Positions 1 through 7,674 of a stretch of DNA of 64,000 bases are shown one piece after another. The stretch covers positions 62,001-126,000 of the forward strand of contig NZ_JXQQ01000119.1 of assembly GCF_000834655.1 (NCBI RefSeq), read 5' to 3'. Numbering within the stretch: position 1 is the stretch's first letter; each line of letters begins with the position of its first letter. Source of the DNA: Variovorax paradoxus. GTDB lineage: Bacteria; Pseudomonadota; Gammaproteobacteria; Burkholderiales; Burkholderiaceae_C. Under the pieces are notes generated by a model. The model was given only the letters and a program-made list of their open reading frames with translations, did not search any database and was not told the DNA's origin. Both the position numbers and the translations under genes were made by a program.

Positions 1-391
1 TCACCACGCCCTGCAGCAGGTCGGGTGTGGCCACGCTGTTGCCCAGCGGGCCCCAGAACACGATGACGATCTCCTGCACCGCGAGCGCGAGGCCCACGGT
101 CACGAGGATGTGGAACTCGTGCGGCTTGGCGTACACGCGGCGCAGCAGCAGTTTCTCGGCGAGCCAGCCGAGCGCCCCGACGAACAGCGGCACCAGCACC
201 AGCGCGGCCCAGAAGTTCAGGCCCCACTGCATCGCCTGGTAGCAGAGGTACGCGCCCAGCAGGTAGAACGCGCCGTGCGCGAAATTCACGAAGCGCAGCA
301 GGCCGAACACGATGGACAGGCCAACGGCCAGCAGGAAATACAGCATGCCGATGCCGATTCCGTTGATGGTCTGGAGCAGGTAGACGGTCAT
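1..391 (-). CDS. livH: LivH-type branched-chain amino acid ABC permease, 3' part outside window
   Basis: Inner-membrane permease of a branched-chain amino acid (HAAT family) importer; about 130 N-terminal residues are visible before the window ends. The protein opens MTVYLLQTINGIGIGMLYFL and continues as alternating hydrophobic helices with the FGLLRFVNFAHGAFYLLGAY stretch typical of LivH. It lies downstream of the binding-protein gene ending at 561 on the same strand, so the two probably form a liv operon that continues beyond the window edge. The 169-base gap between them holds an inverted repeat. The substrate could also be another amide or short acid, since HAAT systems vary widely. Confidence 0.9.
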   Translation of the reverse strand, partial: MTVYLLQTINGIGIGMLYFLLAVGLSIVFGLLRFVNFAHGAFYLLGAYLCYQAMQWGLNFWAALVLVPLFVGALGWLAEKLLLRRVYAKPHEFHILVTVGLALAVQEIVIVFWGPLGNSVATPDLLQGVV

Positions 392-453
392 GGAGATTCA
401 GTGGATGGGCGGACCGCAAAAAGGCCGGAGTACGGGCAAGCGCATCCCCCACC

Positions 454-522
454 CCGTTCGCCCTGAGCCTGTCGAAGGGCCGGGCGCGGCGTGAAAGGCT
501 TCGACAAGCTCAGCCCGAACGG
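454..522. repeat. Dispersed imperfect inverted repeat, copy 1 of 2
   Basis: Two arms face each other: CTGAGCCTGTCGAAGG (463-478) and CTTCGACAAGCTCAG (499-513), flanked by CCGTTCG and CGAACGG, so a transcript would fold into a long hairpin. It lies between livK and livH. A second copy lies at 49212-49271. I recall similar elements between genes in Comamonadaceae; here it could act as a terminator-like or mRNA-stabilising hairpin inside the operon, which is inference. Confidence 0.85.
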
Positions 523-560
523 TGGGTAGGCAGTGCCCAGGCGGTGCGGGTGCACTTGGG

Positions 561-1766
561 TCAGGCCAGCTTGCAGCCGGTCTTGTCGATGGGCAGGAAC
601 GACTTGCCGGAACTCACGACATCTACGTAGTCCGCCGCGTCTTTCATCTTCGACTTCGCCTTGCCCTTGAGCAGGTAGTAGTCCTTGATGACCTGGTGGT
701 CGGCCTTGCGGATTTCCTCGGTGCCCGTGAGCCCGTCGAACTTCATGCCTTCGAGCGCGGCGATGACGGCCTTCTGGTCGACCGTCCCGGCCTTGACGAT
801 GCCGTCGATCAGGATCTTGGTGCAGATGTACGAGCCTGCGAGGCTGTAGTTGGGCACGATCTTGAGCTTGTCCGCCGTGCGCTTGACCAGGTCCTTGTTG
901 AGCGCGGTGTCGGCGGTGTGCCAGTACTGCGCGCCGAAGTAGACGCCGTCGCACAGGTCCGCGCCCAGTTCATCGAACTGCTCCAGGCCCGAGGCCCAGG
1001 CCATGAGGATCGTCATGTTCTTGTGCATGCCGAAGCTCACCGCCTGGCGCAACGCGGCCGACGACTGCGCGCCGAAGTTCAGGAGCAGCAGCACGTCGGG
1101 CTTGGCGGCCATGGCATTGGTGAGGTAGCCGCTGAACTCCTTCTCGTTGAGCGAGTGGTAGCTGTTGCCCACGTGCTCGACGCCCTTCTCCTGGAAGATG
1201 TTCTTGGCGGCACTCAGGAGGCCGTCGCCGAACACGTACTGCGGCGTGATCGTGTACCAGCGCTTGGCCTTGGGCATGGAGGCGATCAGCGGGCGCACCG
1301 TCTGCTCGATCGCACCGAAGGTGGGCACCGACCAGCGGAAGGTGGCGGGGTTGCAGTCCTTGCCGGTGATCTCGTCGGCGCCGGCGGTGGTGATGAAGAG
1401 GCCGCCGGCCTTCTCCGCTTCCTTGCCCATGGCAAGCGCTTCGGACGACAGGATGCCGCCGGCGAAGAACTTCGCGCCCTGCTGCTGCGAGGCTTCCTGC
1501 ACCTTGCGCACGGCGGTGGCGGGCTTGCCTTCGGTGTCGAGCACCGTGTAGGCCAGCGGGCGCTTCAGGACGCTGCCGTATTGCTCGATCGCCAGTTTCA
1601 TGCCCAGGTCGGCGAACTTGCCGTTGGCCGCGAAGGCGCCCGACATCGGGACCGGACATCCGAAGCGGATGGCGTCCGCCGATTGCGCGAAGACCGAGCG
1701 GCCCGCCAGGAGCGAAGCCGGGGCGGCCGACAGGGCGGCCAGCTGAAGAAGTTGTCTGCGTTGCAT
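561..1766 (-). CDS. LivK-type periplasmic binding protein of a HAAT ABC importer
   Basis: Periplasmic ligand-binding protein of 401 residues, feeding the LivH permease downstream. The start at 1766 gives MQRRQLLQLAALSAAPASLL, a signal peptide ending near FAQ, and is preceded by GGAGAA at the right distance; longer in-frame upstream extensions lack signal features. The mature part begins AIRFGCPVPMSGAFAANGK, the typical first strand and ligand loop of type I periplasmic folds (Peripla_BP_6). The divergent FadR-type regulator at 2026 is a likely controller. The ligand cannot be read from sequence: leucine-like amino acids, amides and aromatic acids are all carried by this family. Confidence 0.9.
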   Translation of the reverse strand: MQRRQLLQLAALSAAPASLLAGRSVFAQSADAIRFGCPVPMSGAFAANGKFADLGMKLAIEQYGSVLKRPLAYTVLDTEGKPATAVRKVQEASQQQGAKFFAGGILSSEALAMGKEAEKAGGLFITTAGADEITGKDCNPATFRWSVPTFGAIEQTVRPLIASMPKAKRWYTITPQYVFGDGLLSAAKNIFQEKGVEHVGNSYHSLNEKEFSGYLTNAMAAKPDVLLLLNFGAQSSAALRQAVSFGMHKNMTILMAWASGLEQFDELGADLCDGVYFGAQYWHTADTALNKDLVKRTADKLKIVPNYSLAGSYICTKILIDGIVKAGTVDQKAVIAALEGMKFDGLTGTEEIRKADHQVIKDYYLLKGKAKSKMKDAADYVDVVSSGKSFLPIDKTGCKLA

Positions 1767-2025
1767 GGGGGTTCTCCGGTCGTGGTGTGGAAGTGGGTGA
1801 AGGGGGTGCCTGCGATTGCGGGCGAATTTAAGCGGATAAATAGGATTAATATGTTGGTAAAAACCCGCTAGCAACCACCGTGCCAAAATCCAGCGCACTT
1901 CCCGAGGTCCAATACCTGCATACAGGCGGCTGTCTGCTTTTCCCTTGCTCTGAACGCATGAATTCGTCTCCATCCGATCGTGAAATGAACCCCAGGGCAC
2001 CGCGGTTGCCGCATGGAGCGTTTCA
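1767..2025. promoter_or_regulatory. Divergent promoter region between liv operon and FadR-type gene
   Basis: A gene-free stretch separating two divergent genes. It contains the only clearly AT-rich patch in the neighbourhood, about 1828-1864, which is the likely promoter area for the liv operon. I could not identify a convincing operator palindrome. Confidence 0.5.
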
Positions 2026-2790
2026 ATGAAAGTGGGAGAAAACCGCCCCAAGCGGCAAAAGCTCTCGGACGTCATCGTCGAAGACGTCAAGCGATGGATC
2101 GTTGCCGAGCGCAAGCAGCCCGGCGACCGCCTGCCGAACGAGAAGGAACTGATCGAGCTCTTCGGCTATTCGAAGAGCACGGTGCGCGAGGCCTTGAAGG
2201 CGCTGGAAGTGCGCGGGCTCATCTCGATCCGCACCGGCCCGGGCGGCGGGGCATACCTGCAGCAGGTGTCGGTGGACCACGCCTCCGAGCCGCTGCGCAA
2301 CTTCCTGCACTTCCATCATCTGGACGGGCACCACATCTACCAGCTGCGCAAGGCCCTGGAGCCCGAGCTGGCCGTGAGCGTGGTCGGCCGGCTCACACCC
2401 GAACAGTTCGACCGGCTCGAGGAAAACGTGCGCCTCTGCACCATCGCGCCGACCAACGAGGACGAGCTGCGCATGCAGCGCGAGGCCGAACTGGCCTTCC
2501 ACACGATGCTGGCCGAGAGCTGCCCCAATCCGGTGCTCTCGTTCATGTGCCGCTTCCTCAACGACCTGCTGCGCGACCTCGTCGTCTACAAGAAGGCGCT
2601 GGACCATCACCACTTCGGCGAGACCAACGTCGACTACCACACGCAGTTGCTCGCGGCCTATCGCAAGGAAGATGCAGAGGAAGTGCGCCGCCTCATGGCC
2701 GAGCACATGGTCGATGCCGAGGCGCACATGCACGAGATGGAGGCGCACATCGGCGCCAGGCACCTGCTGCTGCCGAGCGGGCAGCGCTGA
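2026..2790 (+). CDS. GntR-family (FadR/FCD subfamily) transcriptional regulator
   Basis: DNA-binding regulator of 254 residues. The N-terminal winged helix (about residues 12-80) contains PNEKELIELFGYSKSTVREA and the LEVRGLISIRTGPGGG wing. The C-terminal part is an all-helical FCD ligand domain with histidines likely to hold a metal and acid ligand (FHTMLAES, then AEHMVDAEAHMHEMEAH). It is divergent from the liv operon starting at 1766, so it probably represses that operon until an acid or amino acid binds. The C-terminus is unusually His- and Met-rich. Confidence 0.9.
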   Translation: MKVGENRPKRQKLSDVIVEDVKRWIVAERKQPGDRLPNEKELIELFGYSKSTVREALKALEVRGLISIRTGPGGGAYLQQVSVDHASEPLRNFLHFHHLDGHHIYQLRKALEPELAVSVVGRLTPEQFDRLEENVRLCTIAPTNEDELRMQREAELAFHTMLAESCPNPVLSFMCRFLNDLLRDLVVYKKALDHHHFGETNVDYHTQLLAAYRKEDAEEVRRLMAEHMVDAEAHMHEMEAHIGARHLLLPSGQR

Positions 2791-2799
2791 ACGAGGCGA

Positions 2800-3759
2800 C
2801 TAGCGCGCGTGCGCCTTCTCCAGGCACGCCTGGAACGCCAGCACCGCCCGTGACGGCTTGGGCGAGCGCCGCAGCAGGCTCACGAACCGGCACGCGTAGT
2901 TGAAGCGGGCCGGCAGCACCGCCTTCATGAGCCCGCGCTGCTCGAACACCTGCGCGTAGTGGTCGGGCAGAAAGCCCAGGAAGCGCCCCGAAAGAATCAG
3001 CGTTGCGATCGCTTCCTGGTCGAAGCCCGTCGCCTTGCGCGAGAGCCGCGCGCGATGGCTCAGCTCCATGTTGGGCGAGTGGTAGCCCAGCCCCGCGAAG
3101 TGATGCTCGCCCAGCTTGGACCAGGTGAGCTTCGCGTGCGCGCTGTCGAACAGCGGATGGCCCTTGCCGCAATACAGCAGCATCGTCTCGTCGAAGAGAT
3201 CCGCATACACGAGGCTCTTGGAGCTGCGGTGCGCCGGGATGATGCCGATCTGGAAGTTGCCCTCCAGCACGCCCTGCTCGATCGCGTTGATCGACCCCAC
3301 GTGCACCGCGAGGTCCACCTCCGGCGCGATCGCGGTGAAGCGCGCGATGGCCTCGCCGATGCGCGCCTTCGGGTTGGTCGCCGTCTTGTCGAACAGCGCC
3401 ACCTCCAGTTGCCCGCCCATGCGGTTGTGGATGTCGTCGATGCTGCCGCGAAAGGCATCGACCGAAGCCAGCAGGCGCAAGGTCTCGTCGTACACCCGCT
3501 GCCCCTCCGCAGTGAGCGCAAAGCCGGCCCGGCCGCGCCGGCACAGCACGAGGCCCAGCCGCGTCTCCAGGTCTTTCACATGGCGGCTCACGGTCGACGT
3601 GCCGATGTTCAGCTCCAGCTCCGCGGCCGCCATGCCGCCGCAATCGACCACGCTCTTGAACACCTTGAGCAGGCGCAGGTCCATGTCGCTGAGCTGCCCC
3701 AGAACGGCGCGGTTGCGGGTGCCCTGGGCACTGTTTTGGGCCTCGGCCTTTACTTGCAT
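2800..3759 (-). CDS. LysR-family transcriptional regulator
   Basis: A LysR regulator of 319 residues; an alternative start at Met26 (MDLRLLKVFKSVVDCGGMAA) would remove a non-conserved leader and match the usual family N-terminus. The helix-turn-helix is seen in NIGTSTVSRHVKDLETRLGL, followed by the LTAEGQRVYDET linker and a two-lobe effector domain. It is divergent from the aminotransferase at 3867 and probably controls it. LysR regulators usually activate the divergent gene when the pathway substrate binds; the effector is unknown. Confidence 0.9.
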   Translation of the reverse strand: MQVKAEAQNSAQGTRNRAVLGQLSDMDLRLLKVFKSVVDCGGMAAAELELNIGTSTVSRHVKDLETRLGLVLCRRGRAGFALTAEGQRVYDETLRLLASVDAFRGSIDDIHNRMGGQLEVALFDKTATNPKARIGEAIARFTAIAPEVDLAVHVGSINAIEQGVLEGNFQIGIIPAHRSSKSLVYADLFDETMLLYCGKGHPLFDSAHAKLTWSKLGEHHFAGLGYHSPNMELSHRARLSRKATGFDQEAIATLILSGRFLGFLPDHYAQVFEQRGLMKAVLPARFNYACRFVSLLRRSPKPSRAVLAFQACLEKAHAR

Positions 3760-3866
3760 GAATCGTCAAGTGAACATTGATATTGCGCCATTCTCCACAC
3801 TGAAGGCGCTGCGAACAATCGGGGCATTCCTTCACCCCCGGAGCCCGCTTGCATGCGGGAAGCGCC

Positions 3867-5222
3867 ATGACACTCGCCACGCCCGCCATCGAACCGAAGC
3901 CCACGGCGCGCACCGACGCCGCCTGGCTCGAAGCGCACTGGATGCCCTACACCGGCAACCGCAACTTCAAGGCCGATCCGCGGATCATCGTGGAGGGCAA
4001 GGGCGCCTACTTCACCGACAACGACGGCCGCAAGATCTTCGACGGCCTCTCGGGCCTGTGGTGCTCGGGCCTGGGCCATGGCCGCCCCGAGATCACCGAG
4101 GCGGTGAGCCGCCAGATCGCCAAGCTCGACTACTCGCCCGCCTTCCAGTTCGGCCACCCGCTCTCGTTCGAGCTGGCCAACAAGATCAAGGAACTGACGC
4201 CCGCGGGGCTGGACTACGTGTTCTTCACCGGCTCGGGCTCCGAGGCCGCCGACACGTCGCTCAAGATGGCGCGCGCCTACTGGCGCACCAAGGGCCAGGC
4301 GAGCAAGACGCGCCTGATCGGCCGCGAAAAGGGCTATCACGGCGTCAACTACGGCGGCATCTCGGTCGGCGGCATCGCGGCCAACCGCAAGCTCTTCGGC
4401 CAGGGCGTCGAGGCCGACCACCTGCCGCACACGCAGCTCGCGAGCAACGCCTTCACGCGCGGCATGGCCGAGAACGGCGCCGAACTGGCCGATCGCCTGC
4501 TCGACCTGATCGCGCTGCACGATGCCTCGAACATCGCGGCCGTGATCGTGGAGCCGTTCGCGGGTTCGGCCGGCGTGGTGATCCCGCCCAAGGGCTACCT
4601 CAAACGCCTGCGCGACATCTGCACCGCCAACAACATCCTCCTGATCTTCGACGAAGTCATCACCGGCTTCGGCCGCTGCGGCGCGCTCACCGGCGCGGAA
4701 GCCTTCGGCGTGACGCCCGACATCATGAACATCGCCAAGCAGGTCACCAACGGCGCGCAGCCGATGGGCGCCGTGGTCGCCAGCAAGGAGATCTACGACA
4801 CGTTCATGGCAGCCGGCGGCCCCGACTACATGCTCGAATTCCCGCACGGCTACACCTACGGCGCGCACCCGGTGGCCTGCGCCGCGGGCATCGCCGCGCT
4901 CGACGTGCTGCAGAAGGAAGACATGATCGGCCGCGTGCAGACGCTCGCCCCGCACTTCGAGAACGCGGTGCACAGCTTGAAGGGCAGCAAGCACGTCACC
5001 GACATCCGCAACTTCGGCCTCGCCGCCGGCCTCACGATCGCCGCGCTGCCGGGCGAGCCCGCACGCCGTCCGTACGAGATCGCGATGAACTGCTGGAAGA
5101 AGGGCTTCTACGTGCGCTACGGCGGCGACACGATCCAGCTCGCGCCGCCCTTCATCGCCGAGAAGGCCGAGATCGACCGCATGGTCAACGCGCTGGCCGA
5201 CGCGCTCGCGGAAACCGCCTGA
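3867..5222 (+). CDS. Omega-amino acid (beta-alanine)--pyruvate aminotransferase, class III
   Basis: PLP enzyme of 451 residues that moves an amino group from an omega-amino acid or amine such as beta-alanine to pyruvate. The family signature IIDFxLIFDEVITGFGR-like stretch is present as LIFDEVITGFGRCGALTGAE, and the PLP lysine is K291 in NIAKQVTNGAQPMG. The FTGSGSEAADTSLKMAR stretch forms the cofactor phosphate loop. ATG 3867 has GGGAAG upstream; an in-frame TTG at 3849 is less likely. It is divergent from a LysR regulator and converges on the FAD oxidase of the phosphonate operon with only 22 bases between stops, so shared physiology is possible but unproven. Confidence 0.9.
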   Translation: MTLATPAIEPKPTARTDAAWLEAHWMPYTGNRNFKADPRIIVEGKGAYFTDNDGRKIFDGLSGLWCSGLGHGRPEITEAVSRQIAKLDYSPAFQFGHPLSFELANKIKELTPAGLDYVFFTGSGSEAADTSLKMARAYWRTKGQASKTRLIGREKGYHGVNYGGISVGGIAANRKLFGQGVEADHLPHTQLASNAFTRGMAENGAELADRLLDLIALHDASNIAAVIVEPFAGSAGVVIPPKGYLKRLRDICTANNILLIFDEVITGFGRCGALTGAEAFGVTPDIMNIAKQVTNGAQPMGAVVASKEIYDTFMAAGGPDYMLEFPHGYTYGAHPVACAAGIAALDVLQKEDMIGRVQTLAPHFENAVHSLKGSKHVTDIRNFGLAAGLTIAALPGEPARRPYEIAMNCWKKGFYVRYGGDTIQLAPPFIAEKAEIDRMVNALADALAETA

Positions 5223-5244
5223 TCGATCCCCTGGTCGCCGCGGG

Positions 5245-6633
5245 TCAGGCCTTGTCGGCCTTGCCCGCGGCGTTCGCAAGCTTGCTCAGCATGCGGTCCA
5301 CCAGCCACGGCTGGCGGTCCTGGTCCTCGGCAAGCTCCTTGCGGCGGATCGCGTTGCGCACGACGATCGAGCCCACGTAGCGCATCGGCTCCGGCGGAAA
5401 CTGGCCGAGCGGGCCGTTCGTGATGGGGCTGCGCGTCCACGCATTGTCCTGGTCGAGCACCAGCGACGACAGGATCTGCCCGCCCATGTAGGTCGGGCCG
5501 ACGCCGTTGCCCGAATAGCCGAAGCCGTAGTAGATGTGCGGCGCGCCATCGAGCTTGCCGAAGAACGGAAAGCCCGTGACCGACCGGTCCGACGGACCGT
5601 TCCAGCTCGCGGTGATCGGCGTATTGATCAGTGCCGGAAAGAAGGAATGCAGGGCCTGCGTGAGCTCGGCTTCGTAGGGCGAGCGCTCGTCGAACACCTT
5701 GGCCATGCGCCCACCCCAGGCGAAGGTGTTGCCGCCCTTGCCGAGCATGATGCGGCCGTCGACCGTGCTGCGGTAGTAATAGACGAAGGTGCGCGAATCG
5801 AGCACCGAGACGCCGTCGGTCAGGCCGATCTGCTGCAGCAACTGCGGGCATCGCTCGGTGATGATCATGTCGCTCGACACGATGGCGATGGTCCGCTCGA
5901 ACTGCGGGAAGGTGCTGGCCATCCATGCATTCATCGCGAGCACCAGCTTCTTCGCGCGCACGCTGCCGGCCGGCGTTCGCAAGACGACCGGGTGGCCGGT
6001 GCCGAAGTCGAGCATCGGCGTGCGCTCGTGGATGCGGATGCCCATGGCCAGCGCCACGCGCCGCAGGCCCCGCACCAGCTTGCCCGGGTGCACGGTCGCA
6101 GCAATGGGCGAATACACGCCCGCCAGGTTGCGCGCGGAGCCTGAGCGCCGAGCTACTTCGTCGGGTGGCAGCGTGCGGTACGAATGGATGCCGCGCGCCT
6201 CCAGCGCCTGCATCATCGGATCGAGCGTGCCGATCTGCGCCTGCGAAGTCGCGGTGTAGAGCGTGCCGTCCAGCCGCAGTTCGGCATCGATGCCGTGCGC
6301 CGCGCAGAAGTCGGCGATGTGCTGCACCGCGGCCTCCGAGGCCTTGACGAGGCGCACCGCCTCGTCTTCGCCGAACAGCCGGCGCAGCGTGAGGAACTTG
6401 GCCGACCACGTCAGCAGGCAACCACCGTTGCGGCCGCTCGCACCGGCGCCGCAAAGATCGCTTTCGAGAATGACGATATCGAGCGCAGGCGCTTGCAGCT
6501 TGGCTTGAATGGCCGTCCACAAGCCGGTGAAACCGCCGCCGACGATGCAGACATCGGCGCTGTGTTCGCCCTGCAGAGCGGGCGCGAGGTCGCCGTCGTT
6601 GAAGAGGGCCTGTTCGATCCAGAAAGGACGCAT
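5245..6633 (-). CDS. FAD-dependent amine oxidase (DAO family), last gene of the phosphonate operon
   Basis: Flavoenzyme of 462 residues. The dinucleotide-binding motif VGGGFTG lies at residues 31-37 after MRPFWIEQALFNDGDLAPAL, followed by GASGRNGGCLLTW, typical of gamma-glutamylputrescine oxidase-like and glycine oxidase-like proteins. The C-terminus carries YYGFGYSGNGVGPTYMGG, the flavin-contacting loop of the family. It starts 17 bases after the GNAT gene on the same strand, so it is probably co-transcribed with the phosphonate genes. FAD oxidases recur in phosphonate clusters and some act on N-methylated aminoethylphosphonate; that role is proposed here by context only. A putrescine or secondary-amine oxidase is the alternative. 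Confidence 0.82.
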   Translation of the reverse strand: MRPFWIEQALFNDGDLAPALQGEHSADVCIVGGGFTGLWTAIQAKLQAPALDIVILESDLCGAGASGRNGGCLLTWSAKFLTLRRLFGEDEAVRLVKASEAAVQHIADFCAAHGIDAELRLDGTLYTATSQAQIGTLDPMMQALEARGIHSYRTLPPDEVARRSGSARNLAGVYSPIAATVHPGKLVRGLRRVALAMGIRIHERTPMLDFGTGHPVVLRTPAGSVRAKKLVLAMNAWMASTFPQFERTIAIVSSDMIITERCPQLLQQIGLTDGVSVLDSRTFVYYYRSTVDGRIMLGKGGNTFAWGGRMAKVFDERSPYEAELTQALHSFFPALINTPITASWNGPSDRSVTGFPFFGKLDGAPHIYYGFGYSGNGVGPTYMGGQILSSLVLDQDNAWTRSPITNGPLGQFPPEPMRYVGSIVVRNAIRRKELAEDQDRQPWLVDRMLSKLANAAGKADKA

Positions 6634-6650
6634 GTCGGGCTCGCAGGTTT

Positions 6651-7076
6651 TCAGGGCTTGCGCCGCATGTCGAAGGAAAACTCGGACTCGCGCTCCACGA
6701 CGAACCCGAAGCGCTCATACAGCGCCTTGGCCGGATTCGCCTTCAGCACGCTGAGCGTGAGGTCGACGCCGGCGCGCGCGGCCTCGTCGATGACTTCGGC
6801 CAACAGGCCGGTGCCGATGCCGCCGCCCTGGTGGCCGGGGACCAGCTGGATCTGGATGACCACCCACTCGTGCGGATCGCGCGACACCTTGAGCAGGCCC
6901 ACCGGCGCGCCTTCGTGCAGCAGGATCTCGGCGCACTCGAAGCGATGCATCAGCCGCGCCATGTGATGCGCGTCGCTGACCTGGCCACCGGAGGCCAGCA
7001 CGTGGACGTTCATCGTTCGCTGACGCAGGTCGAGCAGGAAGGGGATGTCTTCCGGCGTCGCCTGGCGGCGCTGCAT
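6651..7076 (-). CDS. GNAT-family N-acetyltransferase within the phosphonate operon
   Basis: A single GNAT domain of 141 residues. The acetyl-CoA pyrophosphate loop is seen as VPGHQGGGIGTGLL, and the C-terminal ANPAKALYERFGFVVERES is the usual family end. The start at 7076 (MQRRQATPEDIPFLLDLRQR) is where homology-like sequence begins; longer readings run into the preceding gene. It sits between the PhnZ-like gene and the FAD oxidase. E. coli PhnO is a GNAT that acetylates aminoalkylphosphonates, so a similar protective or salvage role is conceivable, but the sequence itself does not resemble PhnO closely enough for me to assign it. Confidence 0.85.
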   Translation of the reverse strand: MQRRQATPEDIPFLLDLRQRTMNVHVLASGGQVSDAHHMARLMHRFECAEILLHEGAPVGLLKVSRDPHEWVVIQIQLVPGHQGGGIGTGLLAEVIDEAARAGVDLTLSVLKANPAKALYERFGFVVERESEFSFDMRRKP

Positions 7077-7096
7077 GGCCGATGCTTGCCCTGCGC

Positions 7097-7663
7097 TCAC
7101 GGCTGTGCCGTGGCCAAGGGCTTCGCGGCGAGCGCCAGGTGTCGCGCGTAGTGCGCGAGGTCGGGCGTCTTCGCATCGGCCAGCTTGGCGGTGTCGTCCC
7201 AACGCCGCAGGCGCACCGCATCCATGGCGTACGGCAGCGCCTCGAAAGCGCTGGCCTGCGCGGAGTCGAACACGCCGCCCTGCAGCTGCAGGCTGCGCTT
7301 GGAGTCTGCCGACAGCGCCTCCAGATAGCCCGGCTCGCGCGCGCACAGGAATCGCTTGGCATCCACATGGAGGCGGATCGGCTCCAGCGTGGCCGGCCCG
7401 AACAGCGCGCGAAGAAACGGCAGGCAGCGGTACTGGTGCAGGTCGTCCAGGCCCTGCTGCGTCGGCGTGCCGCCGAAGTCGTGCAGCAGGTGCCCCAGGT
7501 CGTGCAGCAGCGAGGCCGCGATCAACGCGCTGCCGGCGCCCTCCTGCTCGGCCAGGTGCGCCGACTGCAGGGCGTGCTCGAGTTGCGTGACGGGCTCGCC
7601 GTCGTATTGCGCATGGCCCTTCGTCTCGAAGAGGCCGACGATGTCGTCAAGGCTCAGGCTCAT
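7097..7663 (-). CDS. PhnZ-like HD-domain mixed-valence diiron oxygenase
   Basis: HD-domain protein of 188 residues, the family known as phosphonate degradation operon-associated HDIG proteins. PhnZ cleaves the C-P bond of 2-amino-1-hydroxyethylphosphonate with O2, giving glycine and phosphate. All metal-ligand positions I recall for PhnZ appear here with an offset of about four to five residues: H30, H54, D55, H76, H99 and D157. The substrate-gating pair Y20 and E23 also matches. It lies 11 bases after the dehydrogenase stop, clearly in the operon. No 2-oxoglutarate dioxygenase partner (PhnY*/TmpA type) is present in the window, so its substrate source is unclear. Confidence 0.88.
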   Translation of the reverse strand: MSLSLDDIVGLFETKGHAQYDGEPVTQLEHALQSAHLAEQEGAGSALIAASLLHDLGHLLHDFGGTPTQQGLDDLHQYRCLPFLRALFGPATLEPIRLHVDAKRFLCAREPGYLEALSADSKRSLQLQGGVFDSAQASAFEALPYAMDAVRLRRWDDTAKLADAKTPDLAHYARHLALAAKPLATAQP

Positions 7664-7674
7664 GATGCTTGCGA

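Noticed and set aside
388..954. Open frame across the liv intergenic repeat
   Set aside because: It is composed of the antisense or shifted reading of livK and of the inverted repeat (FGLSLSKP, ALRQAQGE), a known artefact pattern.
1828..1864. FadR-type operator in the AT-rich patch upstream of livK
   Set aside because: Only partial TGGT/ACCA-like symmetry is visible, not enough for a call.
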